Below are positions 1 through 5,664 of a stretch of DNA of 14,061 nucleotides, one piece after another. A program made the translations under genes and the position numbers. The notes beneath the pieces were generated by a model. That model searched no databases. It was not told the origin of the DNA and was given only the letters and a program-made list of their open reading frames with translations. Source of the DNA: Pseudomonadota bacterium (lineage in GTDB: Bacteria; Pseudomonadota; Gammaproteobacteria; Halothiobacillales; Halothiobacillaceae); contig JAJYPA010000178.1 in assembly GCA_021795795.1 (NCBI GenBank), forward strand, positions 1-14,061, in the 5' to 3' direction. How positions within the stretch are numbered: the first letter of the stretch is position 1; each line of letters begins with the position of its first letter.

Positions 1-299
1 GTGACCACGCGTCCCAATCGCTGGTTGTAATGGGGGAACGTGGCTGCGGTGCCGACCAGGCTGGGTATCCGCTTGCCGTTGGGCAGCCGGCCTTCCGTAC
101 GGCCACCAGCGCGGTGACAGGTCATGCACGACATGCCGTTGGTGCCCAAAGCGGAGGACGCAAACAGTTGCGCCCCTTCCTGGATGCTTTCATGCATCGC
201 ATACTGGGACGTTGCCGCCGATGCCGCCGGACTGCCGCAGCATGCGGCGATGGCGCTGGCGGCTATCCACCAGGTCTTTTTAAATCGAAACCGGAACAT
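1..299 (-). CDS. c-type cytochrome, thiosulfate dehydrogenase (TsdA)-like, N-terminal part only
   Basis: Reading leftwards from an ATG at 299 the frame stays open to the window edge, giving 99 residues, so the C-terminus is missing. A good ribosome binding site (AAGGAG) lies a few bases upstream. Residues 1-29 form a signal peptide (Arg/Lys start, hydrophobic core, ASAA end). A single haem-c site CMTCH is at residues 58-62, followed by a GG turn, then SLVGTAATFPHYNQR. The order SC-x-x-CH, GG, P-x-LVG, A-x-FP-x-Y-x-x-R matches the N-terminal haem domain of periplasmic TsdA-type cytochromes, which couple two thiosulfates to tetrathionate. Only one haem site is visible; TsdA would have a second one further on. 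It could instead be another periplasmic monohaem or dihaem cytochrome of the same superfamily. Cytochrome c is near certain; the thiosulfate role is inference. The small exported protein gene at 422-652 precedes it on the same strand. Confidence 0.85.
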   Translation of the reverse strand, partial: MFRFRFKKTWWIAASAIAACCGSPAASAATSQYAMHESIQEGAQLFASSALGTNGMSCMTCHRAGGRTEGRLPNGKRIPSLVGTAATFPHYNQRLGRVV

Positions 300-421
300 A
301 GGTCACTCCTTATCCGTTGCCGCAACTTCCGAGGTTGACGACTCCGCAACTTCCACCATCCGCGCCAAGATCCTGCAGATGCCGGATGGTCGTCCAACGA
401 CGACGGATGATGGTTTAACGT

Positions 422-652
422 TCACTTTCGGGGCGCGCATTTCCCCGCGTCCTGGGGGGCACAAGGGGATCGTTGCCCGGCCCCGACGTTGGCTGGTTTG
501 GCCTTGGCCATAGGCGTGGGCGATGGGGTTTGGGATTTGGTGGATTTCGGACCGCAAGGATGAGACATGCTCTGCGCCAGGGCTGCCGGGGCGGCAACCG
601 CGAGCGAGGTGGCAATGGCGGTGCCGAATAAGACGATTCTGCGTTGCGACAT
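422..652 (-). CDS. small exported Cys/Pro/Lys-rich protein (76 aa), function unknown
   Basis: The ATG at 652 is chosen because AAGGAGG sits just upstream; an in-frame start eight codons earlier would swallow that site. Residues 1-27 are a clear signal peptide ending AALAQ. The mature part is only about 49 residues, rich in Ser, Pro, Lys and Ala, with three short cysteine motifs: HPCGPKS near its start, SPCAPQ, and KCAPRK at the C-terminus. Such spaced C-x-P-K/Q/R motifs recall small periplasmic NPCAPK-type proteins, but I cannot name a family. It lies 122 bases upstream of the cytochrome gene in the same direction, so it may share a transcript and work with the cytochrome or bind metal. That partnership is inference. 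The reading frame and export signal are seen directly. Confidence 0.7.
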   Translation of the reverse strand: MSQRRIVLFGTAIATSLAVAAPAALAQSMSHPCGPKSTKSQTPSPTPMAKAKPANVGAGQRSPCAPQDAGKCAPRK

Positions 653-1011
653 ACAACCTCCTTTTTGGGGAAACAAAAAATTAGAGATTAAAGGAAGGAA
701 AAGGTTCCAAGGCGCGGAGGATGAGCCTCGAGGTCCTGCTTATGAATTCGTGCAGACCGTCGAAAGCGGATTTCTCGTTTGATGGAGGAGGGGGTCCCGC
801 AGGAAAAGGCCATTGCATTGATGGCAACAATTTTCATATCGGAGCGATGGCCTATCCCTACTCGCCATCAGGTCCCGAGCAAAAATGTTCGATGTTTCCA
901 GATTCACATCCTGTAACAAATTTTCCGTTGCGCCGGTGGATCAGCCAGAAGATACTCAGTTCCGTGGGGAATCCCCTTCTGTAGATCCAAGAATCCAACA
1001 GGAGATTTTCA
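653..1011. other. divergent intergenic region, 359 bp, no gene seen
   Basis: Separates the leftward cytochrome pair from the rightward envelope genes, so it should carry promoters for both directions. The left side is A-rich on the plus strand (about 668-700) and contains the AAGGAGG site of the leftward gene (657-663, minus strand). On the right an AGGAG lies just before the ATG at 1012. A short palindrome GGGGAATCCCC sits at 966-976. No convincing -35/-10 pair, terminator or RNA gene was identified, and short open frames here lack codon bias or start signals. Confidence 0.5.
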
Positions 1012-1272
1012 ATGAACCGCCGGTTGCCTATTCTGCCACTCTGCATCCTTTCTGCGATTCTGGCCGCAACAACCCCGCCCGCGCTGGCGGCCACTGCAAG
1101 CCATCCGCCGCTCACTCCGGCGCAGCGGATCGCGCGCATCCAATCCCGCCTGGGCCGCCTCGAGCATCGGGAAACCCTTTTGCGGTCGAGGGGCAAAACG
1201 CAACGCCTTGCCAAGGTGGAGGCGCGGGTCGCGAAGCTCCAGGCATGGGTCGGCAAGTTGAAGGGCAAATAG
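1012..1272 (+). CDS. small exported coiled-coil protein (86 aa)
   Basis: The ATG at 1012 follows AGGAG by about eight bases. Residues 1-26 form a signal peptide (Arg pair, hydrophobic core, PALA end). The mature protein is short, very basic and rich in Arg, Lys, Leu, Gln and Ala; from about residue 36 to the end it shows a heptad-like pattern (RIARIQSRLGRLEHRE, later RVAKLQAWVGKLKG), so a helical coiled coil in the periplasm is likely. There is no cysteine in the mature part and no catalytic motif. It is the first gene of a rightward series of small envelope proteins. No family is recognised; a structural or chaperone-like role is only a guess. Confidence 0.7.
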   Translation: MNRRLPILPLCILSAILAATTPPALAATASHPPLTPAQRIARIQSRLGRLEHRETLLRSRGKTQRLAKVEARVAKLQAWVGKLKGK

Positions 1273-1423
1273 CGCACCGTTGAAGCGGGCGGTCCAAATT
1301 CCCGCCAGCGCAGGACCGTATCCCGAACCGCGCGGCAAGGTGAAGGGCAGATGCGGGGTGATCGAGGCAAAGCACGTAATGACGGTTGCCTGACGCCGCT
1401 TGAATATTAAAGGACATCACAGC

Positions 1424-1750
1424 ATGAACGCACGGAATGGCTGGTGGCTGATGATGCTTGCCGGGACGATTGCCTTGGCGGGTTGCGTAGTGGCGCCCGG
1501 TTACGTGGAAGCGTCTGGTCCCTCGGTGGTCACGGTTCCTGGGCCGCCCCCTCCGGCGTTGGCGGTGACGGTTCCCCCCCCGCCAGCCGTCGGCATGGTC
1601 TGGATCGGCGGAGATTGGTTCTGGCGGGACCGCTGGATATGGCGGCCTGGGCGCTGGGTTAATCCGCCCCGACCAGGTGTCCGCTGGGCTCCCGGACACT
1701 GGTGGCATCGGGAAGGGCGCTGGTTCTGGCGCCCAGGGCGATGGCGCTGA
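1424..1750 (+). CDS. WXXGXW-repeat outer-membrane lipoprotein (108 aa)
   Basis: ATG at 1424 is preferred over an in-frame TTG at 1400 because AAAGGA lies at the right distance before it. The N-terminus is a lipoprotein signal ending LAGC, with Cys21 as the lipidated residue. A Pro-rich stretch follows (VPGPPPPA, VPPPPAV), then a Trp-rich half with repeated W-x-x-G-x-W units: RWIWRPGRWV, RWAPGHWWHREGRW, RWFWRPGRWR. This is the pattern of YXWGXW/WXXGXW-repeat (BcpO-like) proteins, which are small exported proteins of unknown function. Outer-membrane anchoring is predicted from the lipobox with Val, not Asp, after the Cys. The stop codon overlaps a possible further start (TGATG). It belongs with the aromatic-rich proteins at 2067-2210 and 2256-2903. 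Confidence 0.85.
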   Translation: MNARNGWWLMMLAGTIALAGCVVAPGYVEASGPSVVTVPGPPPPALAVTVPPPPAVGMVWIGGDWFWRDRWIWRPGRWVNPPRPGVRWAPGHWWHREGRWFWRPGRWR

Positions 1751-1914
1751 TGCCGCCCATCGCCGCCCTGCGCGTAGTGGATACGCTGGCCCTTCTTGTG
1801 GCCGTCGCTTTGGCCATTGGCAGCGGTGCGAGAGCGCTGGCCATGTTTCTCGCGATCCGGCTGTCGGTGAAGCGGGCAGTTTCCCGGGAGAATCGTCCCC
1901 ATTGCGCAGAGTAA
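1750..1914 (+). CDS. possible small membrane protein, 54 aa, stop/start overlap with the lipoprotein gene
   Basis: The TGA of the preceding gene overlaps an ATG (TGATG), a common form of translational coupling. The frame gives 54 residues with one good hydrophobic segment, roughly residues 10-37 (VVDTLALLVAVALAIG and onward), then a basic tail with a single Cys near the end. Third codon positions are mostly G or C, as in neighbouring genes. Against it: no independent ribosome binding site, no recognised family, and the opposite strand also has an open frame across 1659-2000. It may be a non-coding stretch. The rest of the gap up to 2066 holds nothing I can assign. Confidence 0.3.
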   Translation: MPPIAALRVVDTLALLVAVALAIGSGARALAMFLAIRLSVKRAVSRENRPHCAE

Positions 1915-2066
1915 CGGAGTTGGGCAACCCGGTTCTGCAAGCGGGAGACGGCTTGGCTCGCCAGGTTCACCTTCTTGCTTGCTGGGGGATTCTCCTGCAC
2001 GTCCGGACCGGACTAGGGCCGTGGATAGCGCATGGTGGAAAAGCGAACCGTTGGAGGTGGAAATTT

Positions 2067-2210
2067 ATGTTTCAAGACCTTGGGCGATCTTATCGAAATA
2101 GCTGGAAGGCCCTGATCATCCTGATGGGATTGGCGCTGCTTTCCGGTTGCGTGATCGTTCCCCGTGGGGGGTATTACATCCATCCCTGTTGGCACTGTTG
2201 GCGACGGTAG
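2067..2210 (+). CDS. very small lipoprotein (47 aa)
   Basis: The ATG at 2067 follows GGAGGTGG with suitable spacing. The signal sequence (basic start, hydrophobic core from about residue 14) ends LLSGC with Cys28 as the predicted lipidated residue. After cleavage only 20 residues remain, beginning CVIVPRGGYY and ending with a CWHC motif and two Arg. The valine after the lipidated Cys predicts outer-membrane sorting. Function is unknown. It lies 45 bases before the next gene in the same direction and is probably co-transcribed with it. The lipobox and binding site make it a real gene although it is short. Confidence 0.7.
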   Translation: MFQDLGRSYRNSWKALIILMGLALLSGCVIVPRGGYYIHPCWHCWRR

Positions 2211-2255
2211 GTCTTCGCGCCCAGGAGAACCCAAGCGGATGGGGCGGAGGTGAAC

Positions 2256-2903
2256 ATGCGGAAAAATGGTCGTTTCCGGGAAAAGTGGGTGGTCCCCGGG
2301 CTGATCTCGCTGCTCCTGTTGTGCGGGGTGTGGGTATGCTCCATCCCGCGCGCGACAGCCGGCGTGGAATTCGCTTTCTCCGTGGGGGAGGGCATCAATG
2401 CCTACTACCTGCCGACGGTGGCGGATTTTGTCTATGCCGGCGATGGGCTCTATTACGAATGGTCGGGGGACGGCTGGCTGTACAGCAGCGCTTATTACGG
2501 CCCCTGGCTGCCGCTGCCCATGACCATGGTCGTGCCGCCGCCGCTGTTGTACGGTCCTCCGCCCCCGGTATTCGCCTTTCGGCCCTACTTCGTCTGGTGG
2601 CGGGCGCGGGTGGCGCCGTGGTACCGTCTCTACCACCCCGGCTGGTGGCTGCGCCATCATGTCTATCTGGTGCACTACCGGATCTGGCGGGCGCGGGTGA
2701 TTCCCTTGTACCGGAACCGGCCTTTTTATCGCGGCAGGATCCGCCCGGTCCTGCGCCCCATGGGAGGCCGCATCCGTATCGTTCACCGGGCGGAGCCGCC
2801 GGTGGTTCGAAAGAACATGGTGCGTCGTCGGCTGGCCCGCCGGATTGTCGTCGCGCATCCTCATCTGTTGCGGCGGCGGGTGATCGCCCGGCGCGAGCGC
2901 TGA
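2256..2903 (+). CDS. exported Trp/Tyr/Arg-rich protein of unknown function (215 aa)
   Basis: ATG at 2256 is chosen over GTG at 2250 because GGAGG lies five bases before the ATG. A signal peptide (to about residue 36, ending RATA) is followed by VEFAFSVGEG and a Tyr/Trp/Gly-rich segment (DGLYYEWSGDGWLYSS), then a Pro-rich linker (VVPPPLLYGPPPP). The last 100 residues are strongly basic and aromatic, with many Arg, His, Tyr and Trp, ending RRRVIARRER. There is no catalytic motif. The combination suggests a protein that binds an anionic surface, such as lipopolysaccharide, exopolymer or nucleic acid, but this is inference. It ends the rightward gene set and faces the leftward genes. A minus-strand open frame covers most of it; this strand is preferred because of the signal peptide and ribosome binding site. 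Confidence 0.75.
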   Translation: MRKNGRFREKWVVPGLISLLLLCGVWVCSIPRATAGVEFAFSVGEGINAYYLPTVADFVYAGDGLYYEWSGDGWLYSSAYYGPWLPLPMTMVVPPPLLYGPPPPVFAFRPYFVWWRARVAPWYRLYHPGWWLRHHVYLVHYRIWRARVIPLYRNRPFYRGRIRPVLRPMGGRIRIVHRAEPPVVRKNMVRRRLARRIVVAHPHLLRRRVIARRER

Positions 2904-3204
2904 GTCCGCCGCCGGATTTCACCTGGAGCGTGAGCGCCGGGGCAGCCCTGGTGGGGCACCGTGACCGTGAAACAGAGCCCTCCTTTCTTGTCCAATCCGG
3001 CAGCGGCGTGCAGGGTGAGGACACCCCTGCCGGGAGCACTGGGTCCAGAAGGAAGGAAAGAACGGCTTCGGCCAACCGTCTCCCCGCCAGGGTTTCCTTA
3101 GGGATTCCCCCGACTTGGGCTTGATGGGCAAGGCCTTCCATGGCGCGCACTGGTATCCACACCACGATGCGCACCGTTTCCCTCTCCCGATCGGTGACGG
3201 TCAC
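2395..3204 (-). CDS. putative ribbon-helix-helix-like protein; 5' part credible, 3' end uncertain
   Basis: A GTG at 3204 overlaps the TAG of the upstream gene (TAGTG), a translational-coupling arrangement. The first 80 or so residues look coding: TVTDRERETVRIVVWIPVRA, then a helix-rich stretch (GIPKETLAGRRLAEAVLSFL). A beta strand followed by two helices is compatible with a ribbon-helix-helix DNA-binding fold, though I cannot name a family. After about residue 100 the frame runs antisense through the exported protein gene at 2256-2903 and becomes Ala/Arg/Pro/Gly-rich, typical of antisense GC-rich translation. Either the true gene has lost its stop by frameshift near 2904-3000, or the ORF is an unusually long antisense overlap. 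The stretch 2904-3203 holds no other convincing gene and no clear terminator. Confidence 0.35.
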   Translation of the reverse strand: MTVTDRERETVRIVVWIPVRAMEGLAHQAQVGGIPKETLAGRRLAEAVLSFLLDPVLPAGVSSPCTPLPDWTRKEGSVSRSRCPTRAAPALTLQVKSGGGLSARAGRSPAAATDEDARRQSGGPADDAPCSFEPPAAPPGERYGCGLPWGAGPGGSCRDKKAGSGTRESPAPARSGSAPDRHDGAATSRGGRDGTTAPPAPATRRSRAERRIPGAEDRTTAAAARPWSWAAAARGRNKRCCTASRPPTIRNRAHRRHRQNPPPSAGSRH

Positions 3205-3473
3205 TAGGCATCGGTGGGTTCATTACCCTTGTCCGCTCCCGCAGCGGCGTTTGACCGGGTTTCCAAAGCCTCCAGCACGTCTTGCAGTCGGTCAATAGTG
3301 ACCGCAAGGCGGCCCATCAAGTCCGCCGTGTCTGAACAGGTCTCCGCCTCCTGCAGCAAGAACAGGAACAACGCGTCGTTCCTGCTCCCGGCATCCTCCA
3401 GGATACGACCGGGGGCGTAGATCCCCCCTTCATAGATCTGGGCCAAACGGATCTGCAATGCGTTGAGTTCCAT
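3204..3473 (-). CDS. hypothetical protein (89 aa), helical
   Basis: Excellent start: GCAGGAGGTG lies immediately before the ATG at 3473. The protein is acidic and predominantly helical (ELNALQIRLAQIYEGG, LFLFLLQEAETCSDTADLM, VTIDRLQDVLEALETR), cytoplasmic, with no signal peptide and one Cys. Its stop overlaps the GTG of the next gene, so the two are probably co-translated. I do not recognise a family. The size, helical content and neighbours recall small accessory genes of mobile or integrative elements, but no mobilisation gene is visible, so this is weak inference. Confidence 0.65.
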   Translation of the reverse strand: MELNALQIRLAQIYEGGIYAPGRILEDAGSRNDALFLFLLQEAETCSDTADLMGRLAVTIDRLQDVLEALETRSNAAAGADKGNEPTDA

Positions 3474-3739
3474 TACACCTCCTGCAATCGAATAGCTCTA
3501 TGGGTGGAATTGCCCACATTCATGCTATCACCCGAATATGACCTTTTTGTGAACCTTGTGAACCGGGGAGCAGTGTCCGTCATCCGAGCACCAATCATGG
3601 CGGTAGGTACCGCAAGGGGTGCATCACGAGACTGCGGGAAGTGGCGAAATGACCATCCCGTTCGGATCCGCTCAGCGGGTGGCGTTGTGGATCCGGCCAC
3701 ATGGCTCGCGCTCGCCGGCCCTTTCTCCTTCTTCACGTC
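3474..3739. other. gap of about 266 bp, probably regulatory, with a tandem 9-bp repeat
   Basis: Lies upstream of the gene starting at 3473 (minus strand). An 87-codon GTG frame fills it (3473-3736), starting 3 bases after the previous stop and ending in a TAATG overlap with the next ATG, but its product is Arg/Thr/Pro/Ser-rich with no recognisable fold and would begin without a clear ribosome binding site. I treat it as non-coding with low certainty. It contains TTGTGAACC twice in tandem (3547-3555 and 3556-3564). Confidence 0.4.
3544..3564 (-). repeat. tandem GGTTCACAA repeat, candidate operator
   Basis: On the minus strand two perfect copies of GGTTCACAA stand directly next to each other (plus strand 3547-3555 and 3556-3564), followed by AAA. 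This is about 75-90 bases upstream of the ATG at 3473. The same GGTTCACAAAAA, preceded by CTCCCTG where this site has CTCCCCG, recurs at 5227-5246 upstream of the YccA-type gene. A repeated site before two leftward genes suggests a shared regulator or core promoter element. Binding is inferred only. Confidence 0.35.
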
Positions 3740-4018
3740 TCAATGCCGACTGCTATACCAGATCAGGTCTTCCGCGATCTGCCCTGGCTCGGCATCCCGG
3801 TTGTAATGGCCCACCAGAATGCAATCCTGGTCAAAGGCGGCGCTCATCGAACGGGCACCGAGGAATCGTTGGTTAGCCCGACTGAATTGTCCGCAAACCA
3901 CATGATTGGCACCGGTTCGCAGGCAGAGCAGGACGGCGGCGGCGGAACAACCTGGATGCAACTCCAAATACCGGATCACCTTGTTGGCGATAACCTCCGG
4001 ACTATTTTTCAGCTGCAT
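3740..4018 (-). CDS. hypothetical protein (92 aa), possible winged-helix
   Basis: The frame opens further upstream, but the sensible protein starts at the ATG at 4018; the upstream extension is Arg/Thr/Trp-rich and overlaps the 3' end of another gene in a different frame. The ribosome binding site is weak (AAGAAA). The protein begins MQLKNSPEVIANKVIRYLEL, then HPGCSAAAVLLCLRTGANHV, a helix-turn-helix-like arrangement, and ends with a hydrophobic/beta section (DQDCILVGHY, DLIWYSSRH). It has three Cys and no signal peptide. The pattern is compatible with a small winged-helix DNA-binding protein, but no family is recognised. It lies 25 bases after the stop of the frameshifted gene 4044-4335, suggesting a shared transcript. 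Confidence 0.5.
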   Translation of the reverse strand: MQLKNSPEVIANKVIRYLELHPGCSAAAVLLCLRTGANHVVCGQFSRANQRFLGARSMSAAFDQDCILVGHYNRDAEPGQIAEDLIWYSSRH

Positions 4019-4043
4019 GCCAGGTTTCTTGCGTTCTCGCGTC

Positions 4044-4335
4044 TTAATCCCTGGGGTACTCCAGGGGTAGCAACAGGCGCGCCGCATCCGGCACGCGGTG
4101 GTTCTTGTACGGTTCGTAGGTCTCCAGCACCAGCCAGTCCAACGCCTTGCTGTAAGATAGCCCCCCACGCCTTGGCCAGATGCTTGATGCGCCAGTTGGC
4201 CGCATAGTTCAGATGGATCTCGTGGCGGATACTGTGCCGACTGGTGTGAGGGGGATGCTGGATAAGGTTTTTTGCGGATCCCTCATGTCCCCGTTGCGGA
4301 GCCAGCGGCGTTGGGTGGCCGTCTTTCGTTTTCAT
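4044..4335 (-). pseudogene. small protein gene broken by a one-base frameshift in a G6 tract
   Basis: The ATG at 4335 has GGGAG six bases upstream. The frame reads sensibly as MKTKDGHPTPLAPQ, later HLNYAANWRIKHLAKAWG, up to a run of six G (plus-strand C 4161-4166). After it the original frame degrades to Gly/Ala/Pro-rich text and runs on to 4009, while the frame one base away continues as LSYSKALDWLVLETYEPYKN and stops at 4044-4046. With five G instead of six the gene would encode about 96 residues, one uninterrupted polypeptide. The intact product would be a small basic, helical protein, perhaps a ribbon-helix-helix DNA binder. The cause may be a sequencing error, a real mutation, or slippage at the homopolymer. 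Confidence 0.6.
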
Positions 4336-4382
4336 AAAATCTCCCGTTCCGGTGGGCGCCCGGCACGCATCTCCCGAATGGA

Positions 4383-5060
4383 TTACTCCCTACTTCCGAA
4401 GATCTCCAGCAGCGCCATGAACAGATTGATGATGTCCAGATAAAGACCGACCACCAGCAACACGGGCTCCTGGATCCCTCCGCGCACCATGCGCTGGGTG
4501 TCGAAGAGAATGAGCCCGCAGAACACCAGCACCAGGACCCCGGCGATGGCGAGTTGCAATATCGGCAGGTGGAGCAGGAAGATGTTCAGCAGGGAGGCGA
4601 GAATGGCGACGATCAGGCCCGTCATCAAAAAACCACCCAAATGGCTGAAATCCCTTTTCGCGGTCATCCCGTACAGCGAGAGGCCCACAAACATCGCCGC
4701 CGTGGTGCCCAGGGCTTCCGTTACGATCGTGGGTCCCCCAGGCATGCGCAGATACATGGCGATGGCTGGCCCCATCATCATCCCCATGCCGGCGGCGAAG
4801 AGGAACACCAGCGGCGCGGCCAACGGGCTGCGATGAGCGCCGGTATACTGCACTGCGAACAAGAGGGTGAAGGAGCCGATCATCAGGATGAGCGGATGCT
4901 GATAGGCGAACAGGGAATGCATCCCGTAGATGGAGGCCGCCGTCGAGACCGCCAGCGTGGCGGCCAGGAGCGCATAGGTTCTGCCCAGGAGTCCGCCCAT
5001 GGCGACGGATGGGGTGTTGGGACTGGCGCGGTCGGGAAACTGGTAGGCGTTGGGGTTCAT
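4383..5060 (-). CDS. yccA: YccA/Bax inhibitor-1 family membrane protein (225 aa)
   Basis: Start taken at ATG 5060 (MNPNAYQFPDRA), which gives 225 residues, close to E. coli YccA; the longer frame to 5195 adds an unconvincing basic leader. The ribosome binding site is weak. About seven membrane segments follow. Family marks are clear: MTAKRDFSHLGGFLMTGLIV, then LNIFLLHLPILQLAIAG, GLILFDTQRMVRGG and YLDIINLFMALLEIFG. The Asp of LFDTQ and the Asp of YLDIINLF correspond to the paired aspartates that gate Ca2+/H+ leak in bacterial BI-1 homologues. In E. coli YccA is an inner-membrane substrate and modulator of the FtsH protease under membrane-protein stress. Genes downstream are small and uncharacterised. 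The family is secure; the YccA subgroup is likely. Confidence 0.9.
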   Translation of the reverse strand: MNPNAYQFPDRASPNTPSVAMGGLLGRTYALLAATLAVSTAASIYGMHSLFAYQHPLILMIGSFTLLFAVQYTGAHRSPLAAPLVFLFAAGMGMMMGPAIAMYLRMPGGPTIVTEALGTTAAMFVGLSLYGMTAKRDFSHLGGFLMTGLIVAILASLLNIFLLHLPILQLAIAGVLVLVFCGLILFDTQRMVRGGIQEPVLLVVGLYLDIINLFMALLEIFGSRE

Positions 5061-5343
5061 CCGGAATGTCTCTGGCTGATCGGCGGTACTGCCGCTACCG
5101 GATTGGACTATGGAGCAGGCGATTTGTTGCACGAGCCGATCTCGAGATTGCGAATGGATGAACTTGGTTCTCAGTGGTTTCCAGGGCGGGGTCACCCCAA
5201 AAACCCCTTACCACGCGGGCAGGAGATTTTTGTGAACCAGGGAGGCGGCTGCCGGCGCACCAGCCATCCATCACCCGCCACTCGGACATCGGATCTCTGC
5301 GTATCGAAATTCGGATGCACTATCGGAGCGGCACCGACCAAGA
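5061..5343. other. intergenic region of 283 bp upstream of the YccA gene
   Basis: Lies between the stop of the DUF3579 gene and the YccA start, both leftward. It holds a palindrome GGGGTCACCCC at 5188-5198 and, on the minus strand, the GGTTCACAAAAA element at 5227-5238 that also occurs at 3544. No gene, no strong terminator and no Pho-box-like repeat were seen. A promoter for the YccA gene is expected here. Confidence 0.4.
5227..5246 (-). promoter_or_regulatory. GGTTCACAAAAA element, second copy
   Basis: Minus strand reads CCTCCCTGGTTCACAAAAA, matching the CTCCCCGGTTCACAA and GGTTCACAAAAA seen near 3544-3570. It is about 170-185 bases upstream of the YccA start. Being intergenic and in the same orientation relative to the downstream gene in both places, it may be a binding site, but two copies are weak evidence. 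Confidence 0.25.
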
Positions 5344-5637
5344 CTATCCGGTAGCATGCGATATGCTCCCTTCTTTCATGAACCTATGGAGATGGTTCTC
5401 GTCAGCGAACCGGAGGATCTCCGCAAAGGCTTCCGGGTGCGTTTGCTCCAGCGCCTCATCGAGGATGATTGATGCGTGACCGTCGGCGGTCGCCGGTTCC
5501 ACATCGTTTTCGTAGTGGATTTTATGATGGGGACCGAAGTGGGCAAGGCCAACGCCCTCCATGAGCATTTCCGCCCAATCCGAAGGACGGAATTTCTGTT
5601 TGTTCGGGGTTACCACGCCTTCGATCACGATGAGCAT
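5344..5637 (-). CDS. DUF3579 family protein (97 aa)
   Basis: ATG at 5637 with GGGAG six bases upstream. The N-terminus MLIVIEGVVTPNKQKFRPSD, then WAEMLMEGVGLAHFGP, matches the DUF3579 pattern: short beta strand with IEGV, then K-x-FRPSDWAE, then FGP. The rest (HYENDVEPATADGHASIILD, later HPEAFAEILRFADENHL) fits the same small cytoplasmic family, whose function is unknown and which is mostly found in Betaproteobacteria and relatives. The length is normal. It stands 145 bases after the slp-type gene with a strong inverted repeat in between, so it may form a separate or attenuated transcription unit. Confidence 0.85.
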   Translation of the reverse strand: MLIVIEGVVTPNKQKFRPSDWAEMLMEGVGLAHFGPHHKIHYENDVEPATADGHASIILDEALEQTHPEAFAEILRFADENHLHRFMKEGSISHATG

Positions 5638-5664
5638 GCTCGTCTCCCAACCAATTGAATACCG

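Noticed and set aside
966..976. Palindrome GGGGAATCCCC, similar in form to GGGGTCACCCC at 5188-5198
   Set aside because: Five-base arms are too short to be distinctive and the core bases differ, so no shared site can be claimed.
920..979. CTGTAAC followed by AAAT near 911-921 as a Pho box
   Set aside because: Only one unit is recognisable; the second 7-base unit does not match and there is no 11-bp register.
1112..1927. 271-codon minus-strand open frame
   Set aside because: Pro/Arg/Gly-rich text antisense to the coiled-coil and WXXGXW genes, with no start signal or recognisable domain.
1659..2000. 113-codon minus-strand frame starting at GTG
   Set aside because: The first 30 residues look helical, but the rest is antisense to the lipoprotein gene and there is no ribosome binding site.
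2013..2864. 283-codon minus-strand open frame
   Set aside because: Antisense to the small lipoprotein and the exported aromatic protein; His/Pro/Arg/Gln-rich with no domain.
3473..3736. 87-codon minus-strand frame with TAATG junction to the next gene
   Set aside because: The junctions are suggestive, but the product is low-complexity Arg/Thr/Pro/Ser text, there is no good ribosome binding site, and the next gene has its own strong one; kept as probable intergenic.
4049..4066. CCCTGG and CCAGGG arms around GGTACT, possible terminator
   Set aside because: Short, inside or at the end of coding sequence, with no T-run on either strand.
4554..5354. 266-codon plus-strand open frame
   Set aside because: Antisense to the YccA-type gene and rich in Gly, His, Arg and Gln, as expected of a shadow frame.
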